Shown one piece after another: positions 36,873 through 49,012 of a stretch of DNA of 64,000 bases. The stretch lies in NCBI GenBank assembly GCA_035610365.1, contig CM069432.1, positions 70,994,520 to 71,058,519 of the forward strand, given 5' to 3'. The position numbers and the translations under genes were made by a program. The notes under the pieces are model-generated. The model was not told where the DNA came from, did no database searches, and was given only the letters and a program-made list of their open reading frames with translations. Position 1 is the first letter of the stretch; each line of letters starts with the position of its first letter. This DNA comes from Aquatica leii (Eukaryota > Arthropoda > Insecta > Coleoptera > Lampyridae).

Positions 36873-38031
36873 TTAAATTTTTAGTTAAAGTGATTCTTTT
36901 ACTGAAATTAAATATCCTTTAATTAAATTGTCTCTCAATTTCTTTAATTGTATTTAGCTGTTTATATTATGTAAATAATTATATCTTACTTTAATATTTG
37001 TTATGCTTTATTTTTTTTTAGTTTATTATTTAATTTTCTTCTGATCTGACAGTACAAATGCAACCAAAAAACAAAAATTTAAATAATCATGTAGAAAAAT
37101 AAAAGAGAATTAAGTTGCTATTAAAAGTACCATGCAACTAAAGTTTCGATCTTAATATATAAAATTATAGATGAATATTCAGATTGATCTTAAACTTTAT
37201 TGGTGCACATAAAAAATGTTTTTATTTTGAAGCAACATTCCTGAACGCTTAGATAGCTTGCCGCTGATAATGCTGACTACTTGTCTGCGTTAAAATTTTC
37301 GTTTTGTAGTAGGTACTTAACTAATTATGACGTCATCCATGTTACACTTTATATGTTGATCTTATGGTTTGCACAGAAACTGTTTCTTCAAGCATCCTAG
37401 TGTAAAAATTTATACAAACATAACCCGCCCTATCTAGACAAAAAATAATATCTTATTTTGATAGAGAAACTTTCGCTTGTATAAAATTAGCCACAGAAAA
37501 AGCTGTAGGAAAATCAAACTACGTCACAGCAGTTTTTTCCAAACTACCGGAGGTAGTAAAAAAATTCTGGTTACGAATTTTTCTATCAAATTTGTAGAGT
37601 TTTGAATAGAAGCCTGCAGACATCAAACCAGAACTAATTTCTAGTTTGCTCTTGTAATATTGTGCGACATGGAACGTAGTTTTTTTTAATAAAAACATTT
37701 TGACATATACACGACAAAGACTGTTACTCAAAAATATTGTGTTTTGTAACAGGTGGACGAGTATCAAATATATTTAACGCCATAATTACTTAATAGTTGA
37801 GAATATATTCGAAAATAAACGTTACATTTTACTGAACTTTGTTTTATTTCATGTTTTTTGTTGTATATATTTTTTTTTATTAATTTGATGTGTTAGCGTA
37901 AACAATAAACTATAAACTTAATTAGGCATTTTCTGTTAATATATTTGCTAGATGACTACGCTTTTGCAATACTTTTCAAACACATTTCATTATTTTTTTA
38001 TTGTTGCGATTGTGTAGGGTAACAAAATATA
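36873..38031. other. AT-rich intergenic DNA, no gene seen
   Basis: An 82-codon minus-strand frame (37,519-37,767) matches nothing I know. Nothing else stands out. Confidence 0.45.
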
Positions 38032-38843
38032 CTCTGTGACATAAAAACTGCAACACCAAGAAAGCGTTAGAATTTTTGAACCAAACTTGGCAATAATGTT
38101 TAACTAGTAAAAGGTAGTAATTGATTAAAATTTTATTAAAAATAATTCAGTAGCCACGGAAAATTTGACGGTTTACTTGTTGGTTCAATCTAAATTAATG
38201 GGTATATCTTGAGAGATTAAGTTGATTTTGGTATTGTTTTTGGTTGCATTTTTTTTGTTTTTATGTTCTTCTTTGCGTTTTGAGGCTGCAATTATGTGTA
38301 GACCGTGGCAATGTGAAAATTATCGACAACTGAGTCAATTTGACATAGGTCGCAATATTGGTTTAGATAAAGGTGGTTTTTGATTCAGAGAAATTGCTAA
38401 CCGTCTTAACCGTAACCAATCCTCTAGTAGGGTGTTATCAAACATGGTATAGAAAAGGTCAAGAGCGCTTCGAAATTGCTAACGTCAATATCTTTCCGTG
38501 GCCACCCAGATCTTCCGACCTTTCGCCTATCGAACACATGTGGGACATGATGGGTAGAAGACTCAAGCAATTAGCCAATTGTCCACAGATATTAGAATCT
38601 CTTCGGCATGAATTACAAATTGCCTGACATGTAATACCTCAGGAAGAAATCGACCACTTGGTGAAACCCATGCCAAGAAGGGTGCGGAAGTGTGAAACAC
38701 ATTATTAATAAAAAATACCTTTATCTTTTGTTTAATTTATTTAAAATTTTAAACAATTACTAATTAATTAGTTAAACATTTCTGCCAAGTTTGGTCCAAT
38801 AATTCTAACGCCTTCTTAGTGTTGCATCTTTTATGTCACAGAG
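38032..38843 (+). mobile_element. Internally deleted Tc1-like element, 812 bp, TA-flanked
   Basis: Inverted ends of about 62 bp start with CTCTGTGACATAAAA at 38,032 and end as its complement at 38,843; both sides are bordered by TA (38,030-38,031 and 38,844-38,845). Inside, about 38,315-38,440 encodes the N-terminal helix-turn-helix of a Tc1 transposase (Gln-Leu-Ser-Gln-Phe-Asp-Ile-Gly-Arg, then Phe-Arg-Glu-Ile-Ala-Asn-Arg-Leu) in two frames. It jumps directly to the C-terminal part at about 38,490-38,630 (Pro-Trp-Pro-Pro-Arg-Ser-Ser-Asp-Leu-Ser-Pro-Ile-Glu-His). The third catalytic residue (Glu in Pro-Ile-Glu-His) remains, while the region with both catalytic Asp residues is gone. It could move only with a transposase supplied in trans. 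Confidence 0.9.
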
Positions 38844-38845
38844 TA

Positions 38846-41000
38846 CCTATATAAACAACTTTTGCAAAGTGTTTTGGTTTTGTATATTTTGTAATAATTT
38901 CCATTGCGTCATTTGTCCCTCCGAAAAACAATTTTTGAAAGTTAAAACTTTGCCGTTAGAGACAATACCTACAAAAAAACTACACTCCTAGAGTGGATAG
39001 GATAATAGATAGGATTCATGGAATTCTGCTCTTAATCATTGTTAACATTATTATACAAATTTTAATAGCCACTATTCATTTTTGAACAAAATTCAATCTG
39101 ATAGGATTCAAAACATTTTTAAAAGAAATCTGCGTTTGCTGCAATTTATTTATGAACTAAATTTTTAAAAAAATTTTATAGGATTAATTATAAGAAGCGA
39201 CATAAACAAAGGTTATTTACATATTTTAACATTTGTAATGTTTAAATTAATATTTTTTTTAATATTATGTATTACGAAACGACATTAATTAAATAAACAA
39301 ATGTTACTTAATTTACTCTATACAAATTTCCCACCAGATAATTACCAAAAACATTTTTTTTAAATTTGCATATAGGAAATCTAAAACCCAGTAAATGTGG
39401 AGTAACAATTATACTAAACATCTTCTTAAGATTTTTGTTGACGTCTATTTCAAAAACCGTAATTTTTCTTAGAAAACATTACTTTTGTTGTTAAATAAGA
39501 GAATATTGTAGTTTTTTGTGTTCTAAAACTAAAAGAAGTTGGTAAATATAGAACTCTCTACCTAAACTAATTTTTGAGTGTAATATTATATTGTCTTCAG
39601 AAATAATAGACAAGCGTTTAAATTTGACGCTCAAGAGATAGTTTTAGAAAATTGGCACTAAGTATTAACACTCCATAGAATTTTTTTTGTAATTGTCAAA
39701 TTTATTATGAAGTGAATAAGATATTAATTTATTTTGTCACTTAATTCACAAATTAAAACATGAGGTTCAATAGAAGTTGAATTACTTATAGTGTAATTAG
39801 TGGCGACTCGTTCACTCGGGCTTAAGGTGGATTATATTTTTCAAACATTTTATAAGTAACTACCAAAATGTTTTGGAGTTAACAAATAAATTATGTTCAG
39901 CAATGTATATAGCGTGCAGAAACTTTATGTTTTTTAATTTTCTTATTTAAATGTTTTAAGTTTATATCTACATCCTAACTTTGTCTGTTTTACCGACTCC
40001 ATCGGAATAAAACAATAAACATGGGAAACAAAACAGGACATTTATCGTATGACATCCACATGCCCACTTATTCTTATTATAAACTGCACTAGAAAAATGC
40101 CGTGTAAAAAATTACGTTTTGCAGTTTTATCTGCTTGATTTAGTTTCAAATTTGGGCTTGGTCTACCGAGAGATTTTATTTCAATTTGTTCTTGGCTTAG
40201 TTTTTAGTGATTAATCGAAAAAATAGCAATGCTAATTTCTGCGTTTGATACAATGACTCTTTAGTCGTGTTGATTTTTACCAATTTTTTCTTGGCAGAAA
40301 AGATTTTCCAAAGATAATAATAAAACAATTTTGTTGTAATTAAAGAATTATAATAATTATGTGTGTTTCCTTTTACATTTAATATAGAAAAACGTTTCTA
40401 GAAAGGTTTCTGGTTTAGAATCTATTTGTTTTTGATAGATTAAATTTTTTACTTTAAAACTATCTTTAAGTTACTTACAAGATATGCATGTACATGATAC
40501 ATTTGTGTATTTTTAATGGTGAATACAAAAATAACAAAGACACACTTTTTAACTGTTTATTTAAGAAAATTTTTTGACGTATATGTAGGTATAATAGTAC
40601 ATTGTACTGAATAATTTAAATCTTTTTTAATTGAATTGACATTATAATAATTTAAAAATTTGTCCGGATTTGCAGATTAAAAATTGGGAGTTTGTCTTCG
40701 TTTCGTGATTTTACAGATGGCAGCCCTATTAAAGAACGGAAAATGCATTTTTTTTAAATAGTTAAATAATAATTGCGTTTTTCTTTAATTTACTACTTTC
40801 AATTGGAAACACAGATTTTTGTATTGTGTGAAGGGAGATTTGGTATCAATAAAGCTACTAAAGAGACAATTTTTTCAAACGCTCATTGTTGATTAAAAAT
40901 AAACGTAAAATAATATTATTGAAATATGTGTAAACGTTCAAAAATACTAGTACGATTGAACGAATATGTTACCATCAACTTTATTTTATTATTTTCTTTT
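38846..41000. other. AT-rich intergenic DNA, no gene seen
   Basis: No coding region, inverted repeat or tandem array recognised in this 2.1 kb. Confidence 0.45.
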
Positions 41001-41686
41001 CCCGCGCGCCCAAAGAATGCCTGAAGGTTGGATGCGCATTCGTCCAACTCCAAGTCTCTTAAGCGCGGCATGTCAGTGGCGTCGCCACCAAAAGCGCGTT
41101 CCGTTTATTATCATGTATTACACTAATTAATTATTTATTTCTGTTATTAATTTACATACGTACCTACTTGTTAATTTAACTTTATTACAATTATTGCAAC
41201 AAAACGACAGGGAACCATTTTGTGTGAATTTTATTTTCAAAATTCTGAAGCTCATAATCCTCAAATTTATTAGACAAATATGTATAAACAACAATTATTT
41301 TCACAATAGTAAAATAAATAATTAGTTTTGCGGCGCATGTAATGCTAATAGCATTTGCTTAAATTCTCATTAAAGAAATCCTAATAGTTGACATTCCTTA
41401 GTAACATTAACAACAGATTAGCAAATGTTTCTATTAGTCATTCAAATACAAAATTTATTACTTGTTAACATGGTTATTTTTTTATCTTATAAATGTTTAA
41501 ACTATTACTGTTCATATGTAATTCAATAAAATAACCTATTTTAAAATTTCTTGTAGTTTGGTGACGAATGATTGAAAACGCGACACTGACGCCACTGGTA
41601 ATGCTTTCAGTCGCTACTGCGTTAACGAGTGCGGCCGAATGCACGAATATCCATGCGCGACACGAGGCATTCTTTGGGCGTGCGGG
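41001..41686. mobile_element. 686 bp inverted-repeat element (MITE) with two tiers of inverted repeats
   Basis: The outer ends are CCCGCGCGCCCAAAGAATGC at 41,001 and its near-complement ending at 41,686 (one mismatch over 22 bp). A second inverted pair, CAGTGGCGTC, occurs at 41,074 and as its complement ending at 41,597. CAGTGGCG is a typical hAT terminus, so a hAT MITE may sit inside another element, or both repeat tiers may belong to one family. The outer arms are GC-rich, in sharp contrast to an AT-rich interior that codes for nothing. No convincing target duplication was found for either tier. Confidence 0.7.
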
Positions 41687-41941
41687 TTGTATTTTTATAG
41701 TCTTCTGAGAGATTGTACAGTACTTTTTTGCATTTTTTACCGTTTCACATTAGAACACGTCGTGCAACTCCTATCGCTTCACGATTACTGAATTGAAACC
41801 ATCGTGGGCTACAAACGCGTCAGCCCTTTCGCGTGTTAAAACTGGATATAAAATCTCGTAGTGGGGTTCGCGATGTCACGTTAGAATGCTCTGTTTTTTT
41901 GTTTTACTAAACGTCTGGGGTAAAAAATTCTACAATTAATT

Positions 41942-42960
41942 TTAGAACCTCTGCTCAAAATGTTGTCCACCTAAATTTAGACATACGTTCACTATTTGTG
42001 TAATATTGTTAAAAACATTTTATAAGACTTTGGGTGTAATACTGTAAACAGCTTCTGTAATCGTATTTTGTATCTCTTCTAAAGTATGTAAACGCTGTAA
42101 ATGTACTTCATTTTTTAAAAAACCAAACATAAAAAATTCCAGCGGGGTTCCATCGGGTGATCGTGGGGGCCATCTGTTTTCATTTACCAATCGCTCACTC
42201 AATAACTGTCGTAATAATTTATTGTTATTCTAGTAGTGTGAACGATGGCCCCATCTTGTGGAAAACAACAATGCTGTAACTCATGGTCATGTAGTTCATT
42301 AATAAACGGATCTAAAATTAATTCTCTATAAGTGTTTGCATTAATATGTTTATTAAAAAAATAGGACCAATGATCTCACGTCGAGACATTGCCAAACACA
42401 TTCCAATCTTCTGCGGATGAAGTGATGTTTCTATAAAAGTATGAGGTTTTTCTGTTGACCATATTCTGAGCATTCAAACATCCACTAAATTAAATCACTA
42501 AAGAAAGTAACGTCTAACACGTCATCATTGTTTAAAACTTGGTTAAACCATTGACAATACTGTATTTGACGTGGAAAATCAGGAGGCAGTAACTCTTGTG
42601 TCACAGTTATTTTGTATTAGTGTAATTGAAAAACTTTCTTGCAAGTTCTCTGACATGTAGCTAGCGATAATTTGTTTAATGTGACATTTGTCGTAGAGAT
42701 TTTTTTGAACTCATGTTCATTCTCTAGTGAATATCTTCAACAATATCTTCCGTTAAAACAGTACGGCCAATAGATTTTTTTTAAATACTACCCGCACAAA
42801 AAAACCTTTGTATTATACGATGAACATGTTGTGCAAATGTATCATTTCAAGATACTTAATTGCGAAATTGCTCGTGAAACTAAATAATCCCATGTTTCTT
42901 GTTCAATGCGGATTCTCGAACGAAAAGAAGCCTCAATAATAAAGTGTCTAAAAAGTGACA
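41942..42960 (-). pseudogene. Tc1/mariner-superfamily transposase, decayed
   Basis: Minus-strand pieces follow the order of an insect mariner-like transposase. An N-terminal helix-turn-helix lies near 42,830-42,720 (Val-His-Arg-Ile-Ile-Gln-Arg-Phe, then Gly-Arg-Thr-Val-Leu-Thr-Glu-Asp-Ile). The middle shows Tyr-Phe-Phe and Asn-Ala-Asn-Thr-Tyr-Arg. The second catalytic Asp is in Phe-Pro-Gln-Asp-Gly-Ala near 42,260, and the C-terminal Trp-Pro-Pro-Arg-Ser-Pro-Asp motif lies in the 42,202-42,020 frame, followed by Phe-Gly-Phe-Leu-Lys-Asn-Glu-Val. The end, Leu-Gly-Gly-Gln-His-Phe-Glu-Gln-Arg-Phe then TAA (41,942-41,944), looks complete. Stops and frameshifts break the reading in at least four places. 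Terminal repeats were not identified. Confidence 0.8.
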
Positions 42961-43149
42961 ATAAAAAAAACCTAACAAACAAAAAATTCTCAAAATTGCA
43001 ATATACATTAGCACATCACTGAACCATAAATAAATTGTTAGTTTGCGAAATCCATCAAAACGGAATCAACGCTGTGAAATCAAACTTACTAGAATGACGA
43101 CGCGTCAAATTCAAACAACTGTCAATCATTTCTGAACACAGTGTAGTAC

Positions 43150-44590
43150 ATATATTATATACCAAGATTGAGAAGTGCATTATTATAATCTAAATGACAG
43201 ATTATAGCGTCGAGAGATATAAGTCGCGCATGTTATAATAATTTTCTCAACCGTGGTCTATGTACAATTTTTTCCACTACTAGAATTATTAAATAGTAGA
43301 TTTTATTACTAGGCTTGAAAGAAGAACCGTGCGATCATGTAACGGTTTTTTTATTATACTTGTCTAAAAAAACTACAATAAAACACATACAAATTCAAAT
43401 ATATATGTTTGAATTAAATCAAATAAATAAAATTTGAATAAAGGCCAAAAAAATCTCGACACATAAAAAAAGTATAGTTTGTTTTGTGAATGGCACAATG
43501 ATGTTTTTCTTGTTTATTTGTCTCAGAAAGATAAACTTCTGAAGCCATTTACCCTGTAGAGTCGATTCTCCAAGAAAAAAAGTTGTTTAGCTATTAAAGA
43601 AAATGTAGATGTTAGAAAGTAAGTATAATTCAAAAAATACTTACCTAATACTTCTATTGTTTAATTATACACTCACGCATTCATTTGTATAGATTTCCAC
43701 AAACAATCGCATTTCTTAAACGTGAAGGTGTTGGTTACATATAAAAAAAAATCAAAGTATTTTGACGCCCCAGATGAGAAATGGTTATTGTTAAAGGTTT
43801 GTGTTTGGCTTATTATGTAAAAAACGCCCCTTCCGATAGTAATACTAACCATATTCGTACAGGTAATTTTGATATTTGATATTTTTGAATGTTGACCATA
43901 TGATTTAATTGGTTTGACTGTAGATGATGTTGACGATAACGGCCGTTTTCTTGAAGTATTCCTTTGAGATAGCAAAAACCATAAACCAAGAAGCTTTACA
44001 ACTGTAGACGAAAGTTTTTCTTTTTAGCCATGTAGCATTTATCGTAAATATGCTAATTGACGTTCACAAGCACAATTCAAATTGTACTATAAATATTACA
44101 TTTAATTAAAATATACATGTTTAATTCAACAATATTTACATTTAATTGAGCTTCAAATAACTTACATGTTAAAAATCAAAGCAATTTGTTTAATTAACAA
44201 TCTAAATTCTTAAAATATCAATAAATAGAATCTCTTGCCCGTGGTAGACAATTTTGTATTTTTTTTCTTTAAAACTGTTATAAAATCATCGCAAAATATA
44301 AATATTAGCTAACTGCAGTTAAAAAAGTTTTATACGTAATAATGACAGCTAATAGAAGATTGCAAAAAAATGAAAAATATACACAGCAAAATACAAACGA
44401 ATACAAATTACAATTCGTGGAAAAATACAAGAAAAAAAATGAATGATTAAGAAATGTGATAAAATTAAAGAACTGGACAACAAATATATACATTCAATCT
44501 GCATTAGAAAGTCAGAGAAGTAACAAGAAACTATAAAACACAAAACGCTAATATATTGTTGATGGCAAAATCAAGTATAGAAGAAAAAGT
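43150..44590. other. AT-rich DNA, no gene identified
   Basis: A 100-codon minus-strand frame at 43,673-43,975 (Ser/Thr/Lys-rich start) is unrecognised. Plus-strand text from about 44,345 has a weak resemblance to the region upstream of the LINE reverse transcriptase that follows and may be its decayed N-terminal part. Confidence 0.35.
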
Positions 44591-44599
44591 ACAAACCTG

Positions 44600-45494
44600 G
44601 ATGTATACACAGCAGCTGTTTCATGACAACTAAATTCTACAAAAAATATATATATATACACGCAATTGAGCCATTTACATCAAGAAAGCAAAAAGCGACA
44701 AGACCCCGGATCAGGTGAAGTATAGGCAAAAATGATTTTCTTGACGACACGAGAACAAATGATCAAAAATTGTTCAATATAATATATTATATAAGAGGCA
44801 AACCGAATAAATGGTTAACATCACTGAATTAACTGATAACCATGCCGAAAATAACTAACTAAGGAATACCGAACTATAAGCCTAATGAGCCAAACACTAA
44901 ATAATAACAGGGTTTATAAAAAATCTGAAGCAGTACTTAATAAAACCCAATCTGGTTTTACGAACAACTTAGGCACCAAAAAAGATTTTTTTAACTTAAA
45001 AATTCTAGTTGAAAGATGCACAGGCGTAAATGTCAAAGTTTTTCTGTTGAGTATGAATAGGCTTTTAACTGTGTCGTCACTGCAGTTCAATATATATTCG
45101 GAAGCAATCTTTACAGATGTATTATAAAACAGACAAGAAAGAATTGATATAAATAGTAAGAGATTAAATAACTTGACATACGCAGACGATACAGTCCTAA
45201 TAGCGAAAAAAGAACAAGTTTATAAAACACTGATCAATTGTGTGAGTTATTGTCATAATCGATTTGGGTTACATATAAATAAATAAAAAACTAAAATTAT
45301 AGTTATTAGTCAAAATAGAGACCTGCTAATTAACATTATCATCGACGGAAATCAATTAAAACAAGTCGAAAAATAAAAATACCTAGGCGAATTAAGATTC
45401 TTAAAACCGACAAAACGGATGTGCTGCAAAGATCTAAACCTACAACTTTGCATGAAAATTGCACGATGCTATGTTCTACTTGTACTTTTGTGTA
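44600..45494 (+). pseudogene. LINE-C reverse transcriptase fragment, upstream part
   Basis: This is a plus-strand non-LTR retrotransposon fragment. Remnants of an RT loop (Asp-Lys-Thr-Pro-Asp-Gln-Val, about 44,700) are followed by Gln-Ser-Gly-Phe-Thr, then Leu-Gln-Phe-Asn-Ile-Tyr-Ser-Glu-Ala-Ile-Phe and the catalytic Tyr-Ala-Asp-Asp at 45,179-45,190. After it come Phe-Gly-Leu-His-Ile-Asn-Lys and Lys-Tyr-Leu-Gly. Stops interrupt it several times. The reading stops at a TA and resumes, in the same frame, at 47,288 after a 1.8 kb DNA-transposon insertion. The overall pattern fits the Jockey/CR1-like LINEs of insects. Confidence 0.8.
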
Positions 45495-47287
45495 CAACGT
45501 CTGCAAGGTAAACAGCATCGTGATCTTATAAACGGTAAAAGGTGGTAGTTAAAATATGCCGACTGCAAGAATTGATTATTATTTATCAATTTTTCATAAT
45601 TTTCCAAAAAATTAAATTAACTTTTCTAGGTGTTACAAAATGGCGCTTTAAAACCTTTTATCTTCAAGAAACCATCATCAACTTGATTTTTTTATATGCC
45701 CACAAGAAAAACATCTTGTATCGGTAGAATTTTTTATTAAAAATTTAACGATGTACCACGCATTACGGTTGTAAAGCCGAAAAATTGAGCTGTAATATTA
45801 TCTTACTCTTTAATCTAGTAGGCGTTAGAACAAATGCAACATTTCTATTTTATCTGGCACATTATTGTTGTAATTATAAGAATTTGAAGTGTGTCAAGTC
45901 TTGTCGATATTAATATTACCCATGTGTTAGTTTATTCTTTCGTGTTTTTATTTAATTTATTTGTGTTACCATAAAAAGAGGAAATTTCACAAACGTAGAA
46001 ACATTTGATATGTTGACTTGTTACATCTTGGACCATAAAAATTGTGTAACTTCTGAGATGTATTCTGATAATTATCTTGAACGAAAAAAACCTAAGAAAT
46101 TCATTTTTAGACGTTTAGTATATAATTTAAAGAAATTTTGTTTATTTAAAAAACCTGTTTTATTTTGTAAAAAACAATCTAACAAAGTAAAAGCGATTAC
46201 TGTTCTATTATCCGTTCTTAAAAATCCTGAATTATCAACAAAACTAATAGAACGTTAGACTGAGGTAGCTTGATCTACAGCCCAGTTCATTTTAAACAGG
46301 AATAAATTTTATCCTTCTAATGTAGAATTTGACGATCAGTTTTTTTGCAAAGGTTTACTAAAAATCCAAAGAACAACATTTTCCTTTTAAAGTAATTTGA
46401 ACTGATTAAAGCATGATAACCAACAATAGCATTTTCAACCGTCGTAACAAACATTATTGGACAACGTACAATTGGCAGTAAAAAAAAACAAAGCATCAAC
46501 ATCGATTTGGTTTTAGTATGTGGCAGAATAATAGAGCCTTTTATTTACCACAACAATTTAAATTCCAAAAGGTATCTCGACCAGCTGCAAACTGATTTGG
46601 ATGATGCCTTGGATCAACCCTTAGCAATCGTTAAAAACTGCTGGTTTCAAAAAGATGTCGCAGAAATTTCCTGAAAAATGGATTAGAATTCACAATGAAG
46701 TTTGGCCAGTCCAATCACCGGATTTAAATTCGTTGAATTTTTTCTTCTGAGGTGATGTAAAAAACAAATGTATTACGCAACTTTTGAAAACGAAGAATAT
46801 TTTGATATTGATCATAGCAGCAGTTAGTACAATCTCATCAGAAATGCAAGACTATGTTTTAAATTATACTGTAAAGAGAGCATAATTGAATCTAGAAGAC
46901 GTCTACTAGATTAAAAAGTAAGAAAATATTTAAAATGTTTTTCTTATTTTTGGTTTTAGAACCATAATGTGTAATACATCGTAGAATTTTTAATAAAAAG
47001 TTAAATAAAAAGTTTTATGGTTTCTCAGAGATGACATTTCGTAGAAAAAATTTGAAAACGCCATTTTGTAGAGCTTAAAAAGTGACAAACTGCTGTTAGT
47101 TAGTTTTTTAAAACAAATTCAAAAATAGGATAAATTAAAAAAAAAATTTTTGCAAAAATTTTGAAAATCATAAACAATAAATAATTTTTGGGACCGGCAA
47201 ACATACTTTAAATAACGCAACTTTTTTCTAATTTAATCAACTCCATTAAAAGATTTCCACTTTGTGCATTATTATTTTGACACGTTG
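45495..47287 (+). mobile_element. mariner-like element with long inverted repeats, inserted in LINE-C
   Basis: The element is bordered by TA on both sides (45,493-45,494 and 47,288-47,289). Its tips are CAACGT and the complement ACGTTG. Inverted similarity continues, with gaps, for roughly 270 bp on the left and 320 bp on the right: for example ACAAAATGGCGCTTT near 45,636 against its complement near 47,063, and TTTTTATTAAAAATT near 45,731 against its complement near 46,990. Removing the element and one TA restores the reading frame of the LINE, which confirms both borders. The centre encodes a broken mariner-type transposase. Confidence 0.85.
46010..46890 (+). pseudogene. mariner-type transposase with DUF4817-like start, decayed
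   Basis: The first 82 codons (46,010-46,258) resemble the N-terminal helix-turn-helix of a common insect mariner-like transposase family: Met-Tyr-Ser-Asp-Asn-Tyr, Phe-Arg-Arg-Leu-Val, then Asn-Pro-Glu-Leu-Ser-Thr. The next bases continue the family pattern (Thr-Glu-Val-Ala, Ser-Thr-x-Gln-Phe-Ile-Leu, Lys-Phe-Tyr-Pro). Near 46,700-46,745 the C-terminal motif Trp-Pro-Val-Gln-Ser-Pro-Asp-Leu-Asn-Ser-Leu-Asn-Phe-Phe is readable. Stops and shifts break it repeatedly, and the catalytic Asp region could not be read cleanly. Confidence 0.75.
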
Positions 47288-47621
47288 TATATTAGAAGCA
47301 GGGTCGCCTTTTCAAGCGACAGTTAAGAAGATGAAAGTCTTTGAAATATGGATATACGCATATTTAAAATTTCTTGAGTTAAAATATTACGCATACATAA
47401 TCAAGAAAAAAAATGCAATATTTGAGGCATGTAATGCACAATCAAAAGTATTAGTAGTTGCAATTAATTGTAAGGTAAAATACAAAAAAAAGAAGCGCTT
47501 GGAGAAGAAGACGGATATCGTCGTTTGGTAATATATGTACTTCGTACCGAAAAAGTACGAAATCCTTATTCTGTGCAGAATCCAAATTGATATAGCCTTG
47601 ATAGTAGCCAACCATCGTTAG
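47288..47621 (+). pseudogene. LINE-C C-terminal part, downstream of the insertion
   Basis: Reading continues from 45,494 in the same frame: Leu-Glu-Ala-Gly-Ser, Lys-Lys-Met-Lys-Val-Phe-Glu-Ile-Trp-Ile-Tyr, then, after a frame change, Lys-Tyr-Glu-Ile-Leu and Ala-Leu-Ile-Val-Ala-Asn-His-Arg followed by TAG (47,619-47,621). These match the usual C-terminal end of insect Jockey/CR1-like LINE proteins, where a Glu-Ala-Phe-Glu-Met-Trp-like helix follows the RT and a Met-Ile-Ala-Asn-like tail closes the protein. Confidence 0.75.
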
Positions 47622-47826
47622 AAGACGAGACGACAAGAAGAAAACTAAAGTTTTTTTGGGTATCTGTAATAATATATCTTCTTACACATCCGAACACACA
47701 ATTACGCAAGAATCAATTTATTAGCTTATGAATAATCACACATTTTTTTAACTGAAATCCTTTTACCGTTAGGTGTCGGATTTATAACCTGATTTACAAT
47801 ACTTATAATACATTCTAATACAACTT

Positions 47827-49012
47827 TTAAAACTTATAAAAACTTATAAAACGTATAAAACTTTTCTTGATTAGTTTATTCCAAGCGTTTTTATATCTTG
47901 CCAGGTTCCTTAGTTCTCTCCATTGTATGTATCTATTTTTCACAACTACTTGTACCTGTTCCACCAATTTCTTTCTTGGTCTGCCTACTACGTTCTTTCC
48001 CTCTAGTTGTGCTTTATATGCTTTTTTCGCTATCCTGTTGTCATCCATTTGGAGTAAGTGACCTAACCATCCTAGTTACATCTTTTTTATTAGCGTTTTT
48101 ATAGGTTTCACTTTTAGCTGTTCCGGTATATTTTTATTTCTCACTATGTCCAATCTTGTTATTCATTTAATTTTTTTTAGGTATCTCATCTCCATTGCTG
48201 TAATTTTACTATCGTTTCTTCTGTTGATCACCATAAATGAATGTCGATCTTATTACTATTTCTATACTTCTATTTTTATTTGTTCCGGAATATTTTTTTT
48301 CCGAGGAACGTGTTTTTAAATGTGTTATTTTCTCGCTTTTTCTATTCTTTTTATTATTTTATTGTCTATTTCTAATGTTGTTCCCAAATATTTAAAATTT
48401 GTTACTTGTTCTAGTATTTGTTCTTTTATATTGATATTGTGGTGAGTGTCCGTCTTAGCAATGAACATAGTTTTAGTTTTCTCTATATTTAAGTCCATGT
48501 TTATTTTTCTTAGCTCCCGGTGGTATATATTAACATTTTTATGTAGTTTTTCCGCTGATTTTGATAGTAGTACCAGATCGTCGGCAAAAAGTAGTTTCTG
48601 TATTGTTATTTTATTAAGTTTATATTCTCACTTCCTTATTATAACATTTCTGTTTACAGATTTTTACTATATCGTTCATGAGCACTAAGAACAGAAGTGG
48701 ACTAAGCACGCATCCTTGGTTCAGTCCTAATTTTGTTTCAAATTTGTCTAGCTCCTTTTGTGTTTTTACTTTGTTTTTTATTGTTTTTGTATAACGTTTT
48801 AATGACGTCTATCATGTCTTTACTTACTGGCTAATTGTGAAAATTAGATCCTGTGTGCTTCTGCCTCTACGGAACCCATGTTGTGATTCTTCTAACAAGT
48901 TTACAATTTGCTCTCTCAAATGCTTATCTATTATTCTCCTTAATACTTTGCTGGATATACTCATTAGTGCAATTCCTTTTTTATATAGAGGTAGTAAGTA
49001 GAACAAAGAACA
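47827..49012 (-). pseudogene. LINE-A reverse transcriptase and C-terminus (3' part, minus strand)
   Basis: Minus-strand pieces read in LINE order. About 48,990-48,824 covers RT motifs 1-2 (Pro-Leu-Tyr-Lys-Lys-Gly, Ile-Ala-Leu-Met-Ser, Gln-His-Gly-Phe-Arg-Arg-Gly-Arg-Ser-Thr). The catalytic Phe-Ala-Asp-Asp lies at 48,588-48,577, then Asn-Ile-Glu-Lys-Thr-Lys and Phe-Lys-Tyr-Leu-Gly-Thr (about 48,390). The 48,048-47,827 frame gives the C-terminal Met-Asp-Asp-Asn-Arg-Ile-Ala-Lys-Lys and Gly-Arg-Pro-Arg-Lys motifs. The reading is interrupted by stops. It breaks at about 49,012, where the plus-strand LINE-B begins; the endonuclease half of the same element lies beyond it. Confidence 0.85.

Noticed and set aside
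41880..43150. Terminal inverted repeats for the minus-strand mariner
   Set aside because: Sequences beyond both ends of the transposase were compared by eye and no convincing inverted pair was found.
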